Assembly: GCF_001426485.1 (NCBI RefSeq)
Contig: NZ_LMET01000001.1
Location: forward strand, 1,185,033 to 1,249,032
From: Aeromicrobium sp. Root472D3
GTDB taxonomy: Bacteria > Actinomycetota > Actinomycetes > Propionibacteriales > Nocardioidaceae
DNA: 64,000 bases
Direction: 5' to 3'
A model generated the notes under the pieces. It did not search any database, had not been told where the DNA came from, and was given only the letters and a program-made list of their open reading frames with translations. How positions within the stretch are numbered: the stretch's first letter is position 1; each line of letters opens with the position of its first letter. Shown piece after piece: positions 41,581 to 50,574 of this stretch. A program made the position numbers and the translations under genes.

Positions 41581-41610
41581 TTGGTCGGGGCGTGGGCGGT
41601 GCCCTATCCT
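41581..41610 (+). promoter_or_regulatory. Promoter of rplJL
   Basis: TTGGTC (41581-41586), 18 bases, TATCCT (41605-41610). It gives a leader of about 190 bases before rplJ. Confidence 0.7.
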
Positions 41611-41616
41611 GAAGGT

Positions 41617-41807
41617 GCCGAAGACCGCTGGCTGGTGACTCCACGAGTCGCTCGAAGCGCCCGGAAGGGCGGCCCGCGCAGGATCACGAACCAGATGCAG
41701 CACGTTGCGTCCCGTGGCCCTGTGCCCGGGACGTTTTTTCGTGTCGGGCCCGTGTACGCACATGGGATCGCAGTCGAGGTACGGACCCATGTGCTGGAAG
41801 GAGACCC
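41617..41807 (+). promoter_or_regulatory. L10 leader with intrinsic attenuator
   Basis: The roughly 190-base leader contains a textbook intrinsic terminator (stem CGTCCCG/CGGGACG, 41708-41714 and 41727-41733) followed by six Ts (41734-41739), well before rplJ. The ribosomal L10-L12 complex binds its own leader in other bacteria; here an attenuator decides how much rplJL mRNA is made. Sequence upstream of the stem can fold with alternatives (for example near CGCCCGGAAGGGCGG). Confidence 0.7.
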
Positions 41808-42473
41808 ATGGTCAACGCGGAAAAGATTGCTGCCGTTGCCGAGCTCGCGGACAACTTCCGTGAGTCGAACGGCGCAGTTCTCACCGAGTACCGCGGTCTC
41901 ACCGTGAAGCAGCTGCAGGAACTGCGCCGCTCGCTCGGTGAGGACGTGAACTATGCCGTCGCCAAGAACACGCTGACCAAGATCGCCGCCAAGGACGCCG
42001 GAGTGGAGCTCGACAACGAGCTGCTCGTCGGTCCGACCGCGATCGCCTTCATCAAGGGCGATCCGGTGCTGGCAGCGAAGAGTCTGCGCGACTTCGCGAA
42101 GGCCAACACCCCCCTCGTCATCAAGGGAGGGTTCCTCGACGGGAACATCCTCTCCGCCGAGGAGATCACGAAGCTGGCCGACCTCGAGTCGCGCGAGGTC
42201 CTCCTCGCCAAGCTCGCAGGTGGCATGAAGGCCAGCCTCTCGAACGCCGCATCGCTGTTCCAGGCCCCGCTGTCGCAGGCCGCCCGTGTGCTGGGTGCCC
42301 TGCAGGCGAAGGCCGAGGGCGATCCGTCGATCCTGGCTGCAGGCGCCGAGCCCGCAGCCGAAGCCGCCGACGAGGCCCCCGCGGCCGACGAGGCGACCGA
42401 TTCCCCGGCCGAGGCACCCGCCGACGCCGCACCTGTCGAAGCGTCTGCCGACGCCGAGACGACCGAGGGCTGA
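41808..42473 (+). CDS. rplJ: 50S ribosomal protein L10
   Basis: A 221-residue L10. The N-terminal globular part ([41 protein letters not shown]) binds 23S rRNA, the following helix binds L7/L12 dimers, and the C-terminus is a long Ala/Glu/Pro-rich extension (about 45 residues) common in actinobacteria. The ATG follows GAAGGAGACCC. Confidence 0.97.
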   Translation: MVNAEKIAAVAELADNFRESNGAVLTEYRGLTVKQLQELRRSLGEDVNYAVAKNTLTKIAAKDAGVELDNELLVGPTAIAFIKGDPVLAAKSLRDFAKANTPLVIKGGFLDGNILSAEEITKLADLESREVLLAKLAGGMKASLSNAASLFQAPLSQAARVLGALQAKAEGDPSILAAGAEPAAEAADEAPAADEATDSPAEAPADAAPVEASADAETTEG

Positions 42474-42491
42474 ACGCCCGATTCACATCGG

Positions 42492-42506
42492 GACCCCCTC
42501 GGGGTC
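42492..42506 (+). terminator. Small hairpin between rplJ and rplL
   Basis: GACCCC (42492-42497) pairs with GGGGTC (42501-42506) over a 3-base loop. It may affect L12 stoichiometry; no U-tract follows. Confidence 0.4.
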
Positions 42507-42527
42507 TCATAACGGAAGGACGCCACC

Positions 42528-42917
42528 ATGGCGAAGCTCAGCACCGGCGATCTGCTGGATGCATTCAAGGAAATGACCCTCATCGAGCTCTCCGAGTTCG
42601 TCAAGGAGTTCGAGGAGACGTTCGACGTCACCGCGGCCGCTCCTGTCGCTGCCGCTGCGGCCCCCGCCGCGGCCGGCGCTGCCGGTGGCGACGCCGCCGC
42701 CGAGCAGGACGAGTTCGACGTCATCCTCGAGGGTGCCGGCGAGAAGAAGATCCAGGTCATCAAGGAAGTTCGCACGATCACCGGTCTCGGACTCAAGGAG
42801 GCCAAGGACCTCGTCGAGGGTGCGCCGAAGCCCGTCCTCGAGAAGGCCAACAAGGAAGCTGCCGACAAGGCCAAGGAGGCCCTCGAGGCCGCCGGCGCCA
42901 GCGTCACGGTCAAGTGA
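42528..42917 (+). CDS. rplL: 50S ribosomal protein L7/L12
   Basis: A 129-residue L7/L12. The N-terminal dimerisation part ([28 protein letters not shown]), a flexible Ala hinge ([19 protein letters not shown]), and the C-terminal factor-binding domain ([34 protein letters not shown]) are complete. ATG with a GGAAGGA site. A strong terminator follows. Confidence 0.97.
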   Translation: MAKLSTGDLLDAFKEMTLIELSEFVKEFEETFDVTAAAPVAAAAAPAAAGAAGGDAAAEQDEFDVILEGAGEKKIQVIKEVRTITGLGLKEAKDLVEGAPKPVLEKANKEAADKAKEALEAAGASVTVK

Positions 42918-42937
42918 CCTGCAGCTGACACACTGAG

Positions 42938-42969
42938 CGGGGCGTCCCTTCTTCGGAAGGGGCGCCCCG
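42938..42969 (+). terminator. Terminator after rplL
   Basis: CGGGGCG-t-CCCTTC (42938-42951) pairs with GAAGGG-g-CGCCCCG (42956-42969) around a TTCG tetraloop, followed by TTCGTC. A strong intrinsic terminator. Confidence 0.85.
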
Positions 42970-43053
42970 TTCGTCATGTCCGGACCAGGGCACGAGGTCC
43001 CGATGTGCGAGTTCATCCGGTGGTGGCGCGGATCGTCTCGTAGTCTGGGCGTG

Positions 43054-43080
43054 ACTCCGGTCACGATTGTGACTCGGAGT
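43054..43080. promoter_or_regulatory. Inverted repeat overlapping the mce operon -35
   Basis: Arms ACTCCG (43054-43059) with GTCAC (43060-43064), and GTGAC (43069-43073) with CGGAGT (43075-43080), around GATT; one unpaired T. The repeat covers the -35 element of the predicted promoter, where a repressor would block RNA polymerase. It is a candidate operator for a regulator encoded elsewhere. Confidence 0.55.
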
Positions 43081-43095
43081 TACCTGGGGTATGTT
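43067..43095 (+). promoter_or_regulatory. Promoter of the mce operon
   Basis: TTGTGA (43067-43072), 17 bases, TATGTT (43090-43095). A leader of about 160 bases with a small hairpin (GGCAGG/CCTGCC at about 43203-43221) precedes mceG. Confidence 0.6.
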
Positions 43096-43259
43096 CCTGA
43101 GGTCCGCGATGGTTACCGGCGAGTCACCATCTGGACCGGAGGGCGTAACCCAGGTTGCGTTCTCTCGTTAGTTCTGTGTCCGCGATCACATGCAGCGCGG
43201 GCAGGGGGAAGTCCTGCCGGCATCGTCCGGCATCCGCGGTAAGCAAGGAGGGGCCGTCC

Positions 43260-44210
43260 GTGGGCGTTGAAGTAGTCGTCGAGGGTCTGACGAAGAAGTT
43301 CGGTAGCCAGGTCATCTGGAACGACGTCACGTTGACGCTTCCGGCTGGCGAGATCTCCGTGATGCTGGGCCCCTCGGGCACCGGCAAGTCGGTGTTCCTC
43401 AAGACCCTGATCGGTCTGCTCAAGCCCAACTCGGGCCACGTGTTCATCGAGGGCGTCGACATCGCGAACTGCAAGGAGAAGGACCTCTACGAGATCCGCA
43501 AGCTGTTCGGCGTGCTGTTCCAGGACGGCGCGATGTTCGGCTCGATGGACCTCTACGACAACGTCGCCTTCCCGCTGCGCGAGCACACCCGCAAGTCCGA
43601 GTCCGAGATCCGCTCCATCGTCATGGACAAGATGGAGCTGACCGGTCTGGTCGGCGCCGAGCGCAAGCTGCCCGGCGAGATCTCCGGCGGCATGCGCAAG
43701 CGCGCGGGTCTGGCCCGTGCGCTGGTGCTGGACCCCGAGATCCTCCTGATCGACGAGCCCGACTCGGGTCTGGACCCCGTGCGCACCTCGTACATCAACC
43801 AGCTCTTCATCGACCTGAACGCGCAGATCGACGCGACGTTCCTGATCGTGACCCACGACATCAACACGGCCCGCCGTGTGCCCGACAACATCGGCCTGCT
43901 CTACCACAAGCACCTGGCGATGTTCGGCCCCCGCGAGATGCTCCTGACGTCCGAGGAGCCCGTCGTGGCCCAGTTCCTCAACGCGCAGACCGTCGGCCCG
44001 ATCGGCATGAGCGAGGAGAAGGACGCCTCCGAGCTGGCCTCCGAGGCCGGCATCGCGATGCCGGCCCTGCCGCCGGTCCCGATGCAGCTCGAGACGTCCG
44101 ACGGTCGTCCGCGCCGCGGTCAGCGCGAGCCGGGAGCCTGGTGCCGCGACAACGGCGTCACCCCGCCCCCCGGGTCGTTCGCCCGTGACGCCGAGGCTGT
44201 CACCGCGTGA
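43260..44210 (+). CDS. mceG: ABC transporter ATP-binding protein MceG/Mkl-like
   Basis: A 316-residue ATPase that powers the Mce lipid importer. Walker A GPSGTGKSV, signature SGGMRKRAGLARAL (the MceG/MlaF-type SGGM), and Walker B EILLIDEPDSGLDP are present, with the Q-loop FQDGAMFGSM. The long C-terminal tail (about 75 residues, ...GQREPGAWCRDNG) is typical of the Mce-associated ATPases. The GTG at 43260 follows AAGGAGGGG. In mycobacteria mkl also lies near rplJL and rpoB, but the mce genes are elsewhere. Confidence 0.92.
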   Translation: MGVEVVVEGLTKKFGSQVIWNDVTLTLPAGEISVMLGPSGTGKSVFLKTLIGLLKPNSGHVFIEGVDIANCKEKDLYEIRKLFGVLFQDGAMFGSMDLYDNVAFPLREHTRKSESEIRSIVMDKMELTGLVGAERKLPGEISGGMRKRAGLARALVLDPEILLIDEPDSGLDPVRTSYINQLFIDLNAQIDATFLIVTHDINTARRVPDNIGLLYHKHLAMFGPREMLLTSEEPVVAQFLNAQTVGPIGMSEEKDASELASEAGIAMPALPPVPMQLETSDGRPRRGQREPGAWCRDNGVTPPPGSFARDAEAVTA

Positions 44211-44983
44211 GCGTCAGCGTCGTCACCGGGCCCGCACGGGTCGCCGGCAACCTCTTCGCGTTCGCCCTGGACGTCATGGTCGCGCTGTTCCGCCGACCGT
44301 TCCAGCTCAAGGAGTTCCTGCTCCAGGCCTGGTTCATCGTCAAGGTCACGATCGTGCCGACGGCCTTCGTCGCAATCCCGTTCGGCGCCGTCATCGCGCT
44401 GCAGGTCGGCGGGCTGATCAAGCAGTTCGGCGCGCAGTCGTTCACCGGCTCGGCCGCCGTGCTCGCGGTCGTCCGTGAGGCCGGGCCCATCGCCTGCGCG
44501 CTGCTGATCGCCGGAGCCGCCGGATCGGCGATCGCGGCCGACTTCGGCGCACGACGCATCCGCGAGGAGCTCGACGCCATGATGGTGCTGGGCATCGACC
44601 CGATCCAGCGACTCGTCGTGCCCCGCGTGCTGGCCTGCATGCTCGTCGCGGTGTTCCTCAACGGCGTCGTCACGGTCGTCGGCGTCGCGGGCGGCTACGT
44701 GTTCAACGTCGTCCTGCAGGACGGCACACCGGGCGCCTACCTGGCCTCGTTCACGGCGCTGGCCCAGCTGCCCGACATGTACCAAGGGATGGTCAAGGCG
44801 CTGATCTTCGGCTTCCTCGCGGCGATCGTCGCGTCCTACAAGGGCATGAACGCCAAGGGCGGCCCCAAGGGCGTCGGCGACGCCGTCAACGAGGCCGTCG
44901 TCATCACGTTCACGCTGCTGTTCATCGTCAACTTCTTCATCTCGGCGATCTACATCCAGCTCGTCCCACCGAAGGGGATGTGA
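44207..44983 (+). CDS. yrbEA: MlaE/YrbE family permease A
   Basis: A 258-residue integral membrane permease (YrbE/MlaE). Helices include VTIVPTAFVAIPFGAVIALQVGGLI, GPIACALLIAGAAGSAIAADFGARRIREELDAM (with the conserved E-E-D coupling segment EELDAMMVLGIDP), LACMLVAVFLNGVVTVVGVAGGYV, and VVITFTLLFIVNFFISAIYIQLV. It pairs with the second permease as the channel for lipids. GTG overlaps the mceG stop. Confidence 0.93.
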   Translation: MSVSVVTGPARVAGNLFAFALDVMVALFRRPFQLKEFLLQAWFIVKVTIVPTAFVAIPFGAVIALQVGGLIKQFGAQSFTGSAAVLAVVREAGPIACALLIAGAAGSAIAADFGARRIREELDAMMVLGIDPIQRLVVPRVLACMLVAVFLNGVVTVVGVAGGYVFNVVLQDGTPGAYLASFTALAQLPDMYQGMVKALIFGFLAAIVASYKGMNAKGGPKGVGDAVNEAVVITFTLLFIVNFFISAIYIQLVPPKGM

Positions 44984-45813
44984 TCGTGGCCAATCTCGCA
45001 GCGATCTACCAGAAGCCCGCCGGGGCCCTCGACGGCCTCGGGCGGCAGATGCTGTTCTACATCCGGGTCGTCAAGTCGGTCCCGCGCACGCTGACCAACT
45101 ACAAGAAGGAGATCCTGCGGCTCCTCGCCGAGGTCACCCTCGGCTCGGGCTCGCTCGCGGTCATCGGCGGAACCGTCGGCGTCATCACCGCGATGTGCTT
45201 CTTCACCGGCACCGAGGTCGGCATCCAGGGCTACGCGGCGCTCGACCAGCTCGGCACGTCGGCCCTGACCGGCTTCGTGTCGGCGTACTTCAACACCCGT
45301 GAGATCGCCCCGATCGTCGCCGGCATCGCCCTGGCGGCCACGGTGGGCTGCGGCTTCACCGCCCAGCTCGGCGCGATGCGCATCAGCGAGGAGGTCGACG
45401 CCCTCGAGACGATGGCGATCCCGTCGATGCCCTTCCTGGTCACGACCCGCGTGATCGCCGGCCTGATCGCCGTCGTGCCGCTGTACATCGTGGGCCTGCT
45501 GTCGTCGTACTTCGCGACGAGGCTCACCGTGACCCGCATCAACGGCCAGAGCGCCGGCACGTACGACCACTACTTCACGACGTTCCTGCCGCCCAGCGAC
45601 GTCCTGTGGTCGTTCGCCAAGGTGCTGATCTTCGCGGTCGTCGTGATCTTGATCCACTGCTACTACGGCTACTACGCCAGCGGTGGCCCCGCCGGTGTCG
45701 GCGTGGCCGTGGGCCTGGCCGTGCGCACCTCGATCGTGGCCATCAACGTGGTCGACCTGCTCGCCTCGATGGCGATCTGGGGAACCAACGTGACCGTCAG
45801 ATTGGCAGGCTGA
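44980..45813 (+). CDS. yrbEB: MlaE/YrbE family permease B
   Basis: A 277-residue YrbE/MlaE permease, second in the pair. It has GSLAVIGGTVGVITAMCFFTGTEVGIQGYAAL, the coupling segment AMRISEEVDALETMAIPSMPFLVTTR, and helices up to VKVLIFAVVVILIHCYYGYYASGGPAGVGVAVGLAVR. The GTG at 44980 overlaps the stop of the first permease; a second GTG at 44986 (VANLAAIY) is an alternative start. Confidence 0.93.
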   Translation: MIVANLAAIYQKPAGALDGLGRQMLFYIRVVKSVPRTLTNYKKEILRLLAEVTLGSGSLAVIGGTVGVITAMCFFTGTEVGIQGYAALDQLGTSALTGFVSAYFNTREIAPIVAGIALAATVGCGFTAQLGAMRISEEVDALETMAIPSMPFLVTTRVIAGLIAVVPLYIVGLLSSYFATRLTVTRINGQSAGTYDHYFTTFLPPSDVLWSFAKVLIFAVVVILIHCYYGYYASGGPAGVGVAVGLAVRTSIVAINVVDLLASMAIWGTNVTVRLAG

Positions 45814-45816
45814 CCC

Positions 45817-47268
45817 ATGGCACGCACTCCCGTCCTCGAGCGCCCCTCGTCGCTCAAGATCCTCGGCGCCGCCTTCGTGGCGATGGTGATCTTCTTCCTG
45901 TGGGTCACGTACGCCTTCTTCACCAAGGCCTTCGTCGACTACGACAACGTGACGCTCACGACCGACACGACCGGCGTCAACCTGCCCCGCAACGCCGACG
46001 TGAAGCTGCGCGGCATGATCGTCGGCGAGGTCCGCGAGGTCGAGCCCGACGGCGACGGCGTCAAGCTGGTCCTCGGCATGAACCCGAAGCTCATCGACAG
46101 CGTCCCGAAGGGCGTCACGGCCCAGCTCGTGCCGAAGACGCTGTTCGGCGAGAAGTACGTCGCGCTGATCCCCCCGACCGGCGGCACCGACGGCGGCCAG
46201 ACGCTGCAGGCCGGCGACACCATCACGAAGGCCGACGTGCCGATCGAGGTCGAGACGCTGCTCAACGACCTCTACCCGCTGCTCGAGGCCGTCGACCCCG
46301 CGAGCCTGTCGTACACGCTCAGCGCGGTCTCGTCGGCCCTCGACGGTCGTGGCACGCAGCTGGGCGAGACGCTCGTGACGGCCAACTCCTACCTCAAGAA
46401 GGTCAACCCCGACGTGCCCCAGCTCGTGACCGACCTGACCAAGCTCGGCACGGTCTCGGACGTCTACACCGCGGCGCTGCCCGATCTCGGCCGCGTGCTG
46501 CGCAACACCGTCGTCACCGGCAACACGATCGTGGCCAAGAAGGCCCAGCTGGCCGCCTTCTTCGACGAGGGCACGCACCTGGCCGACACCCTGACGACGT
46601 TCACGCAGGACAACGGCGACAACCTCAAGCGCCTGGCCAAGGAGAGCCGACCCGTGCTCGAGATGGTGGGCGACTACTCCGTCACGTTCCCGTGCTTCCT
46701 GAAGTCGATGTCGACGCTCATCCCGCGTCTCGACAGCGCGTTCCGCGGCGGCACGCTGCACATCGACGTCGAGCTGATCGAGCAGCCCAACGCCTACAGC
46801 GCCAACGAGAACGTCGACGTGTCGAAGGCCGACTTCGACCGCGCGTCGTCGGGCCCGGGCGCCCGCAACGGCAAGGACATCAACGCCGACAACGCCGCGT
46901 CCCCCTCGTGCCTGGACCTCAACGAGATCAACAAGGGCCGGGCGCAGCAGGAGAAGGTGTCGTCGCAGGCCAACCCGTTCACGGTGCCGGCCGACGTCTA
47001 CAAGCTCGTCGGCGTCAAGCGGGCGCACTCCAAGTTCGGCTCGGTCGGAGCCGACGGCGACTTCGCGCAGAACCGCACGGCGGCCTCGAGCCTCGAGCTC
47101 GAGAACCTGGTCAAGCCGAGCGCCGAGGGCGTCGACTCGGCCAGCGAGCGCGACGAGCTCAACGTCTTCCTGGGCGCCTCGCTGGGCATGTCGCCGACCG
47201 ACGTCCCCGACATCGGCTCGCTGATGATCAGCCCCGTCCTGCGAGGAGCGGCGGTGACCGCCCGATGA
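45817..47268 (+). CDS. mceA: MCE family protein A
   Basis: A 483-residue Mce substrate-binding protein. An N-terminal membrane anchor (LKILGAAFVAMVIFFLWVTYAFFTKAF), the MCE beta-barrel (about residues 37-120: VTLTTDTTGVNLPRNADVKLRGMIVGEV...FGEKYVALI), and a long helical region (about 130-310) forming the lipid tube. The C-terminal part (NVDVSKADFD...) is less conserved. It is the first of six mce genes. The start at ATG 45817 lies 3 bases after the upstream stop. Confidence 0.93.
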   Translation: MARTPVLERPSSLKILGAAFVAMVIFFLWVTYAFFTKAFVDYDNVTLTTDTTGVNLPRNADVKLRGMIVGEVREVEPDGDGVKLVLGMNPKLIDSVPKGVTAQLVPKTLFGEKYVALIPPTGGTDGGQTLQAGDTITKADVPIEVETLLNDLYPLLEAVDPASLSYTLSAVSSALDGRGTQLGETLVTANSYLKKVNPDVPQLVTDLTKLGTVSDVYTAALPDLGRVLRNTVVTGNTIVAKKAQLAAFFDEGTHLADTLTTFTQDNGDNLKRLAKESRPVLEMVGDYSVTFPCFLKSMSTLIPRLDSAFRGGTLHIDVELIEQPNAYSANENVDVSKADFDRASSGPGARNGKDINADNAASPSCLDLNEINKGRAQQEKVSSQANPFTVPADVYKLVGVKRAHSKFGSVGADGDFAQNRTAASSLELENLVKPSAEGVDSASERDELNVFLGASLGMSPTDVPDIGSLMISPVLRGAAVTAR

Positions 47269-48359
47269 AGCAGATCGATCGCGAGTCCATGGGAGCGGCC
47301 GTCAAGCTCGGCTTCTTCTTCGCCTTCACCGGTCTGTCGACGCTCGTGCTCGCGCTGACCCTCAGCAACGGCTCGTTCGGCGACCGCAACCAGTACCGGG
47401 CGATCTTCTCCGACGTCACGGGCATGGCCAAGGGCGACGACGTCCGCATCGCCGGTGTCGCCGTCGGCTCGGTCTCCAAGATCGAGATCGTCGACCGCGA
47501 CCGGGCGCGCGTCACGTTCGGCGTCGACTCCGACGTCCCGCTGACCGCCAACACCAACGCCACGATCAAGTTCCGCAACCTCGTGGGCCAGCGGTACATC
47601 GCGCTGACGCAGGGCGCCGACGGCGCCAAGACAGTGCTCAAGCCCGACAGCACGATCCCGGAGTCGCGCACCAAGGAGGCGCTCGACCTCAACGTGCTGC
47701 TCAACGGATTCAAGCCGGTGTTCCAGGCGCTGTCGCCCGACGACACCAACAAGCTGGCCTTCGAGATCGTCCAGACCCTGCAGGGCGAGGGCGGGAACGT
47801 CGAGAACCTGCTGGCCCGCACGTCGTCGCTGACCAGCACCCTGGCCGGGCGCGACCAGCTGATCGGCGACGTCATCACCAACCTCAGCACCGTGCTCGAC
47901 ACGGTCGGCTCGCGCGATCAGGAGCTGACCGACACGATCGACACGCTGCAGCAGTTCGTGACGGGGCTCAAGGACGACCGCAACGCGATCCTCGACTCGG
48001 TCGACTCGATCTCCGACCTCACCGACGAGACGTCCGACCTGCTCGTGCAGGGACGTCCGGCGCTGACCGAGGACATCAAGCAGCTGAACGGACTGACCAA
48101 GAACCTGTCGTCCGACCGCAACCTGTCGACGATCTCGAACGCGATCCAGATCCTGCCGATCAAGACCTCCAAGCTCGGGGTGCTGGCGTCGTCGGGCAGC
48201 GAGTTCAACTTCTACCTCTGCGAGCTCAAGGGGAGCCTGACCATCCCGCCGATCACGCTCGGTCCGACGACGATCGTCCCCGAGACCAAGCTCGACCTCA
48301 CCGGCCCCGGCGTCAAGGTCGGCGGCCAACGATGCGACCAGCCGGGGTACGACCGATGA
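47265..48359 (+). CDS. mceB: MCE family protein B
   Basis: A 364-residue Mce protein. N-terminal anchor (AAVKLGFFFAFTGLSTLVLALTLSN), MCE domain (YRAIFSDVTGMAKGDDVRIAGVAVGSVSKIEIVDRDRARVTFGVDSD...FRNLVGQRYIALTQG), and a helical part (ENLLARTSSLTSTLAGRDQLIGDVITNLSTVL). ATG overlaps the mceA stop. Confidence 0.93.
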   Translation: MKQIDRESMGAAVKLGFFFAFTGLSTLVLALTLSNGSFGDRNQYRAIFSDVTGMAKGDDVRIAGVAVGSVSKIEIVDRDRARVTFGVDSDVPLTANTNATIKFRNLVGQRYIALTQGADGAKTVLKPDSTIPESRTKEALDLNVLLNGFKPVFQALSPDDTNKLAFEIVQTLQGEGGNVENLLARTSSLTSTLAGRDQLIGDVITNLSTVLDTVGSRDQELTDTIDTLQQFVTGLKDDRNAILDSVDSISDLTDETSDLLVQGRPALTEDIKQLNGLTKNLSSDRNLSTISNAIQILPIKTSKLGVLASSGSEFNFYLCELKGSLTIPPITLGPTTIVPETKLDLTGPGVKVGGQRCDQPGYDR

Positions 48360-49360
48360 AGCCCTTCCGCGAACGCAATTCCGTGATCATCGGCCTGATC
48401 GGCCTGACGATCATCGCCGCCATGATGCTCGGCGCCTTCCGCGCCGACCGCCTGCCGATCATCGGCAGCGGCGACGTCTACCACGCCGAGTTCGCCGAGA
48501 TCGGCTCGCTCAAGACCGGCAACGAGGTGCGCGTCGCCGGCGTCTCGGTCGGCAAGGTGCAGGACATCGAGCTCGACGGCAACAAGGTGCGGGTGACCTT
48601 CAAGATCGACAAGGGCACCCGGTTCGGGCCGCAGACCGGTGCCGACATCCGCATCCGCACCCTGCTGGGCGCCGAGTTCCTGGCGCTGACCCCCGAGGGC
48701 AAGGGGCAGCTGGCCAAGGGCAGCACGATCCCGCTCGCGCGCACCGTCGCGCCGTACGACGTCGTGCAGGCCTTCTCCGACCTGAGCCGCACGACCGACC
48801 AGCTCGACATCCCGCAGCTGTCCGAGGCGCTCACGACGCTCGGCGAGATCTCGGCCCAGACGCCCGAGGAGTTCCGCGGGGCCATCAAGGGCGTGTCCGA
48901 CCTGTCCCGCAACCTCGCGGCGCGCGACGAGCAGATCAACACGCTGCTGGTCAACCTCAAGAAGGTCTCGAGCGTGCTGAACAGCCGCAACGACCAGCTC
49001 GTCACGCTGTTCAAGGACGCCGACACGCTGTTCCAGGCGATCAGCGCCCGGCGCGACTCGATCCACCGCCTGCTGGTGTCGACGCAGACCATCTCGGCCC
49101 AGCTGCGCGGGCTGGTCAAGGACACGAAGTCGGACCTCCTGCCCGCGCTCAAGCAGCTCGACACCGTGACCGACATGCTCCGCAAGAACGAGGCCAGCAT
49201 CGACGAGGCACTGCGCGTCTACCCGGGCTTCACGACGGTGTTCGCCAACGCGCTCGGCACGGGCCCGTGGTTCGACACCTACCTCGGCGGCCTGACGTCG
49301 CTGTCGGGGCTGGGCGAACAGCTCACCGATGCACTGACGCCGAAGGTGGCCACGCCATGA
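48356..49360 (+). CDS. mceC: MCE family protein C
   Basis: A 334-residue Mce protein. Anchor (SVIIGLIGLTIIAAMMLGAFRADRL), MCE domain (YHAEFAEIGSLKTGNEVRVAGVSVGKVQDIELDGNKVRVTFKI...IRTLLGAEFLALTPEG), and a coiled helical region (NLAARDEQINTLLVNLKKVSSVLNSRNDQL). ATG overlaps the mceB stop. Confidence 0.93.
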   Translation: MKPFRERNSVIIGLIGLTIIAAMMLGAFRADRLPIIGSGDVYHAEFAEIGSLKTGNEVRVAGVSVGKVQDIELDGNKVRVTFKIDKGTRFGPQTGADIRIRTLLGAEFLALTPEGKGQLAKGSTIPLARTVAPYDVVQAFSDLSRTTDQLDIPQLSEALTTLGEISAQTPEEFRGAIKGVSDLSRNLAARDEQINTLLVNLKKVSSVLNSRNDQLVTLFKDADTLFQAISARRDSIHRLLVSTQTISAQLRGLVKDTKSDLLPALKQLDTVTDMLRKNEASIDEALRVYPGFTTVFANALGTGPWFDTYLGGLTSLSGLGEQLTDALTPKVATP

Positions 49361-50574
49361 CGAACTCGTCCATCGCCCAGCGCTTCGCGGGCTTCTCCAA
49401 GGTCCTGGTGGCCGTCATCGTCCTGCTGCTGATCGCGGCGACCCTGCTGTTCCTCAACAACGGCGACGGCAAGCGCTACCTGACGGTCGACTTCGACCAG
49501 ACCAACTCGGTCTACAAGGGCTCCGAGGTCAAGATCCTCGGCGTCAAGGTCGGCACGGTCGAGAGCCTGACGCCGCGCGGTCAGGTCGTCCGCGTCAAGA
49601 TCGCCTACGACGGCCAGCAGAAGCTCCCGGCCGACGTCAAGGCCGTCGTGGTGTCGCCCTCGATCGTCGGCGACCGCTTCATCCAGCTCGCACCGGCCTA
49701 CGACGGGGGAGCGACGCTCAAGGACGACGCCTTCCTGCCGGTCGAGCGCACGGCCGTGCCGGTCGAGCTCGACGCGGTCTACCAGTCGCTCGACGACCTC
49801 TCGGTCGCCCTCGGGCCCAAGGACGGCGCCGCCGAGGGTCCGCTCAGCCAGCTCGTCGACGGCACCGCGGCCCAGCTCGACGGCCAGGGCGCCCAGCTCA
49901 ACGAGACGCTGAAGAACTTCGGCAAGCTCAGCACGACGCTGTCGAACAACAAGGACGAGCTGTTCGGCGGCCTGCGCGAGGTCAACGACTTCGTCACGCT
50001 GCTCAAGACCAACGACCAGTCGGTCCGGGCGTTCAACGACAGCACCGCCGAGGTCTCGACGGTGCTGGCGGGCGAACGCGACGACCTCGCCGGCACGCTC
50101 GAGGCGCTCAGCAAGGCCCTGGTCGACGTCAACGGGCTCGTCAAGGAGAACCGCAGCGCCCTGCGCGGCAACGTCGACAACATCGCCTCGCTGGCCAACG
50201 TCCTGGCCCAGCGCAAGGACGAGCTCGAGCAGGCGACGATCGCGGCGCCCACGGCCCTGTCGAACGTCGCGCTGGCGTACAACGGCACGACCGGCACGCT
50301 CGACACCCGGGCCGACATCCCCGAGCTGATCTCCGGCACGCTCGGCGACCCGGCGGGCCTGCTGTGCAACATCCTCGGCCAGGCCCCCACCGAGACCGGC
50401 TGCTCGGCGCTGACCGACCTCCTGGGCGGCCTGACCGGCGGGCTGACCGGCGGTGCGGCCACCCCGGGCGCGGCCTCGACCGACCTGCCCCGCGCCGCGG
50501 CGGCCAGCACGACCCCCGCTCCCCGGATCGAGAAGGTCAACTCCTCGGTCGCCGACATGTTGGCGGTGCAGTGA
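49357..50574 (+). CDS. mceD: MCE family protein D
   Basis: A 405-residue Mce protein. Anchor (KVLVAVIVLLLIAATLLFLNN), MCE domain (YLTVDFDQTNSVYKGSEVKILGVKVGTVESLTPRGQVVRVKI...SPSIVGDRFIQLAP), helical tube region, and a low-complexity C-terminus with LTGG repeats and a Thr/Pro/Ala-rich tail. The N-terminal MTNSSIAQRF is preceded by the coupled stop of mceC. Confidence 0.92.
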   Translation: MTNSSIAQRFAGFSKVLVAVIVLLLIAATLLFLNNGDGKRYLTVDFDQTNSVYKGSEVKILGVKVGTVESLTPRGQVVRVKIAYDGQQKLPADVKAVVVSPSIVGDRFIQLAPAYDGGATLKDDAFLPVERTAVPVELDAVYQSLDDLSVALGPKDGAAEGPLSQLVDGTAAQLDGQGAQLNETLKNFGKLSTTLSNNKDELFGGLREVNDFVTLLKTNDQSVRAFNDSTAEVSTVLAGERDDLAGTLEALSKALVDVNGLVKENRSALRGNVDNIASLANVLAQRKDELEQATIAAPTALSNVALAYNGTTGTLDTRADIPELISGTLGDPAGLLCNILGQAPTETGCSALTDLLGGLTGGLTGGAATPGAASTDLPRAAAASTTPAPRIEKVNSSVADMLAVQ

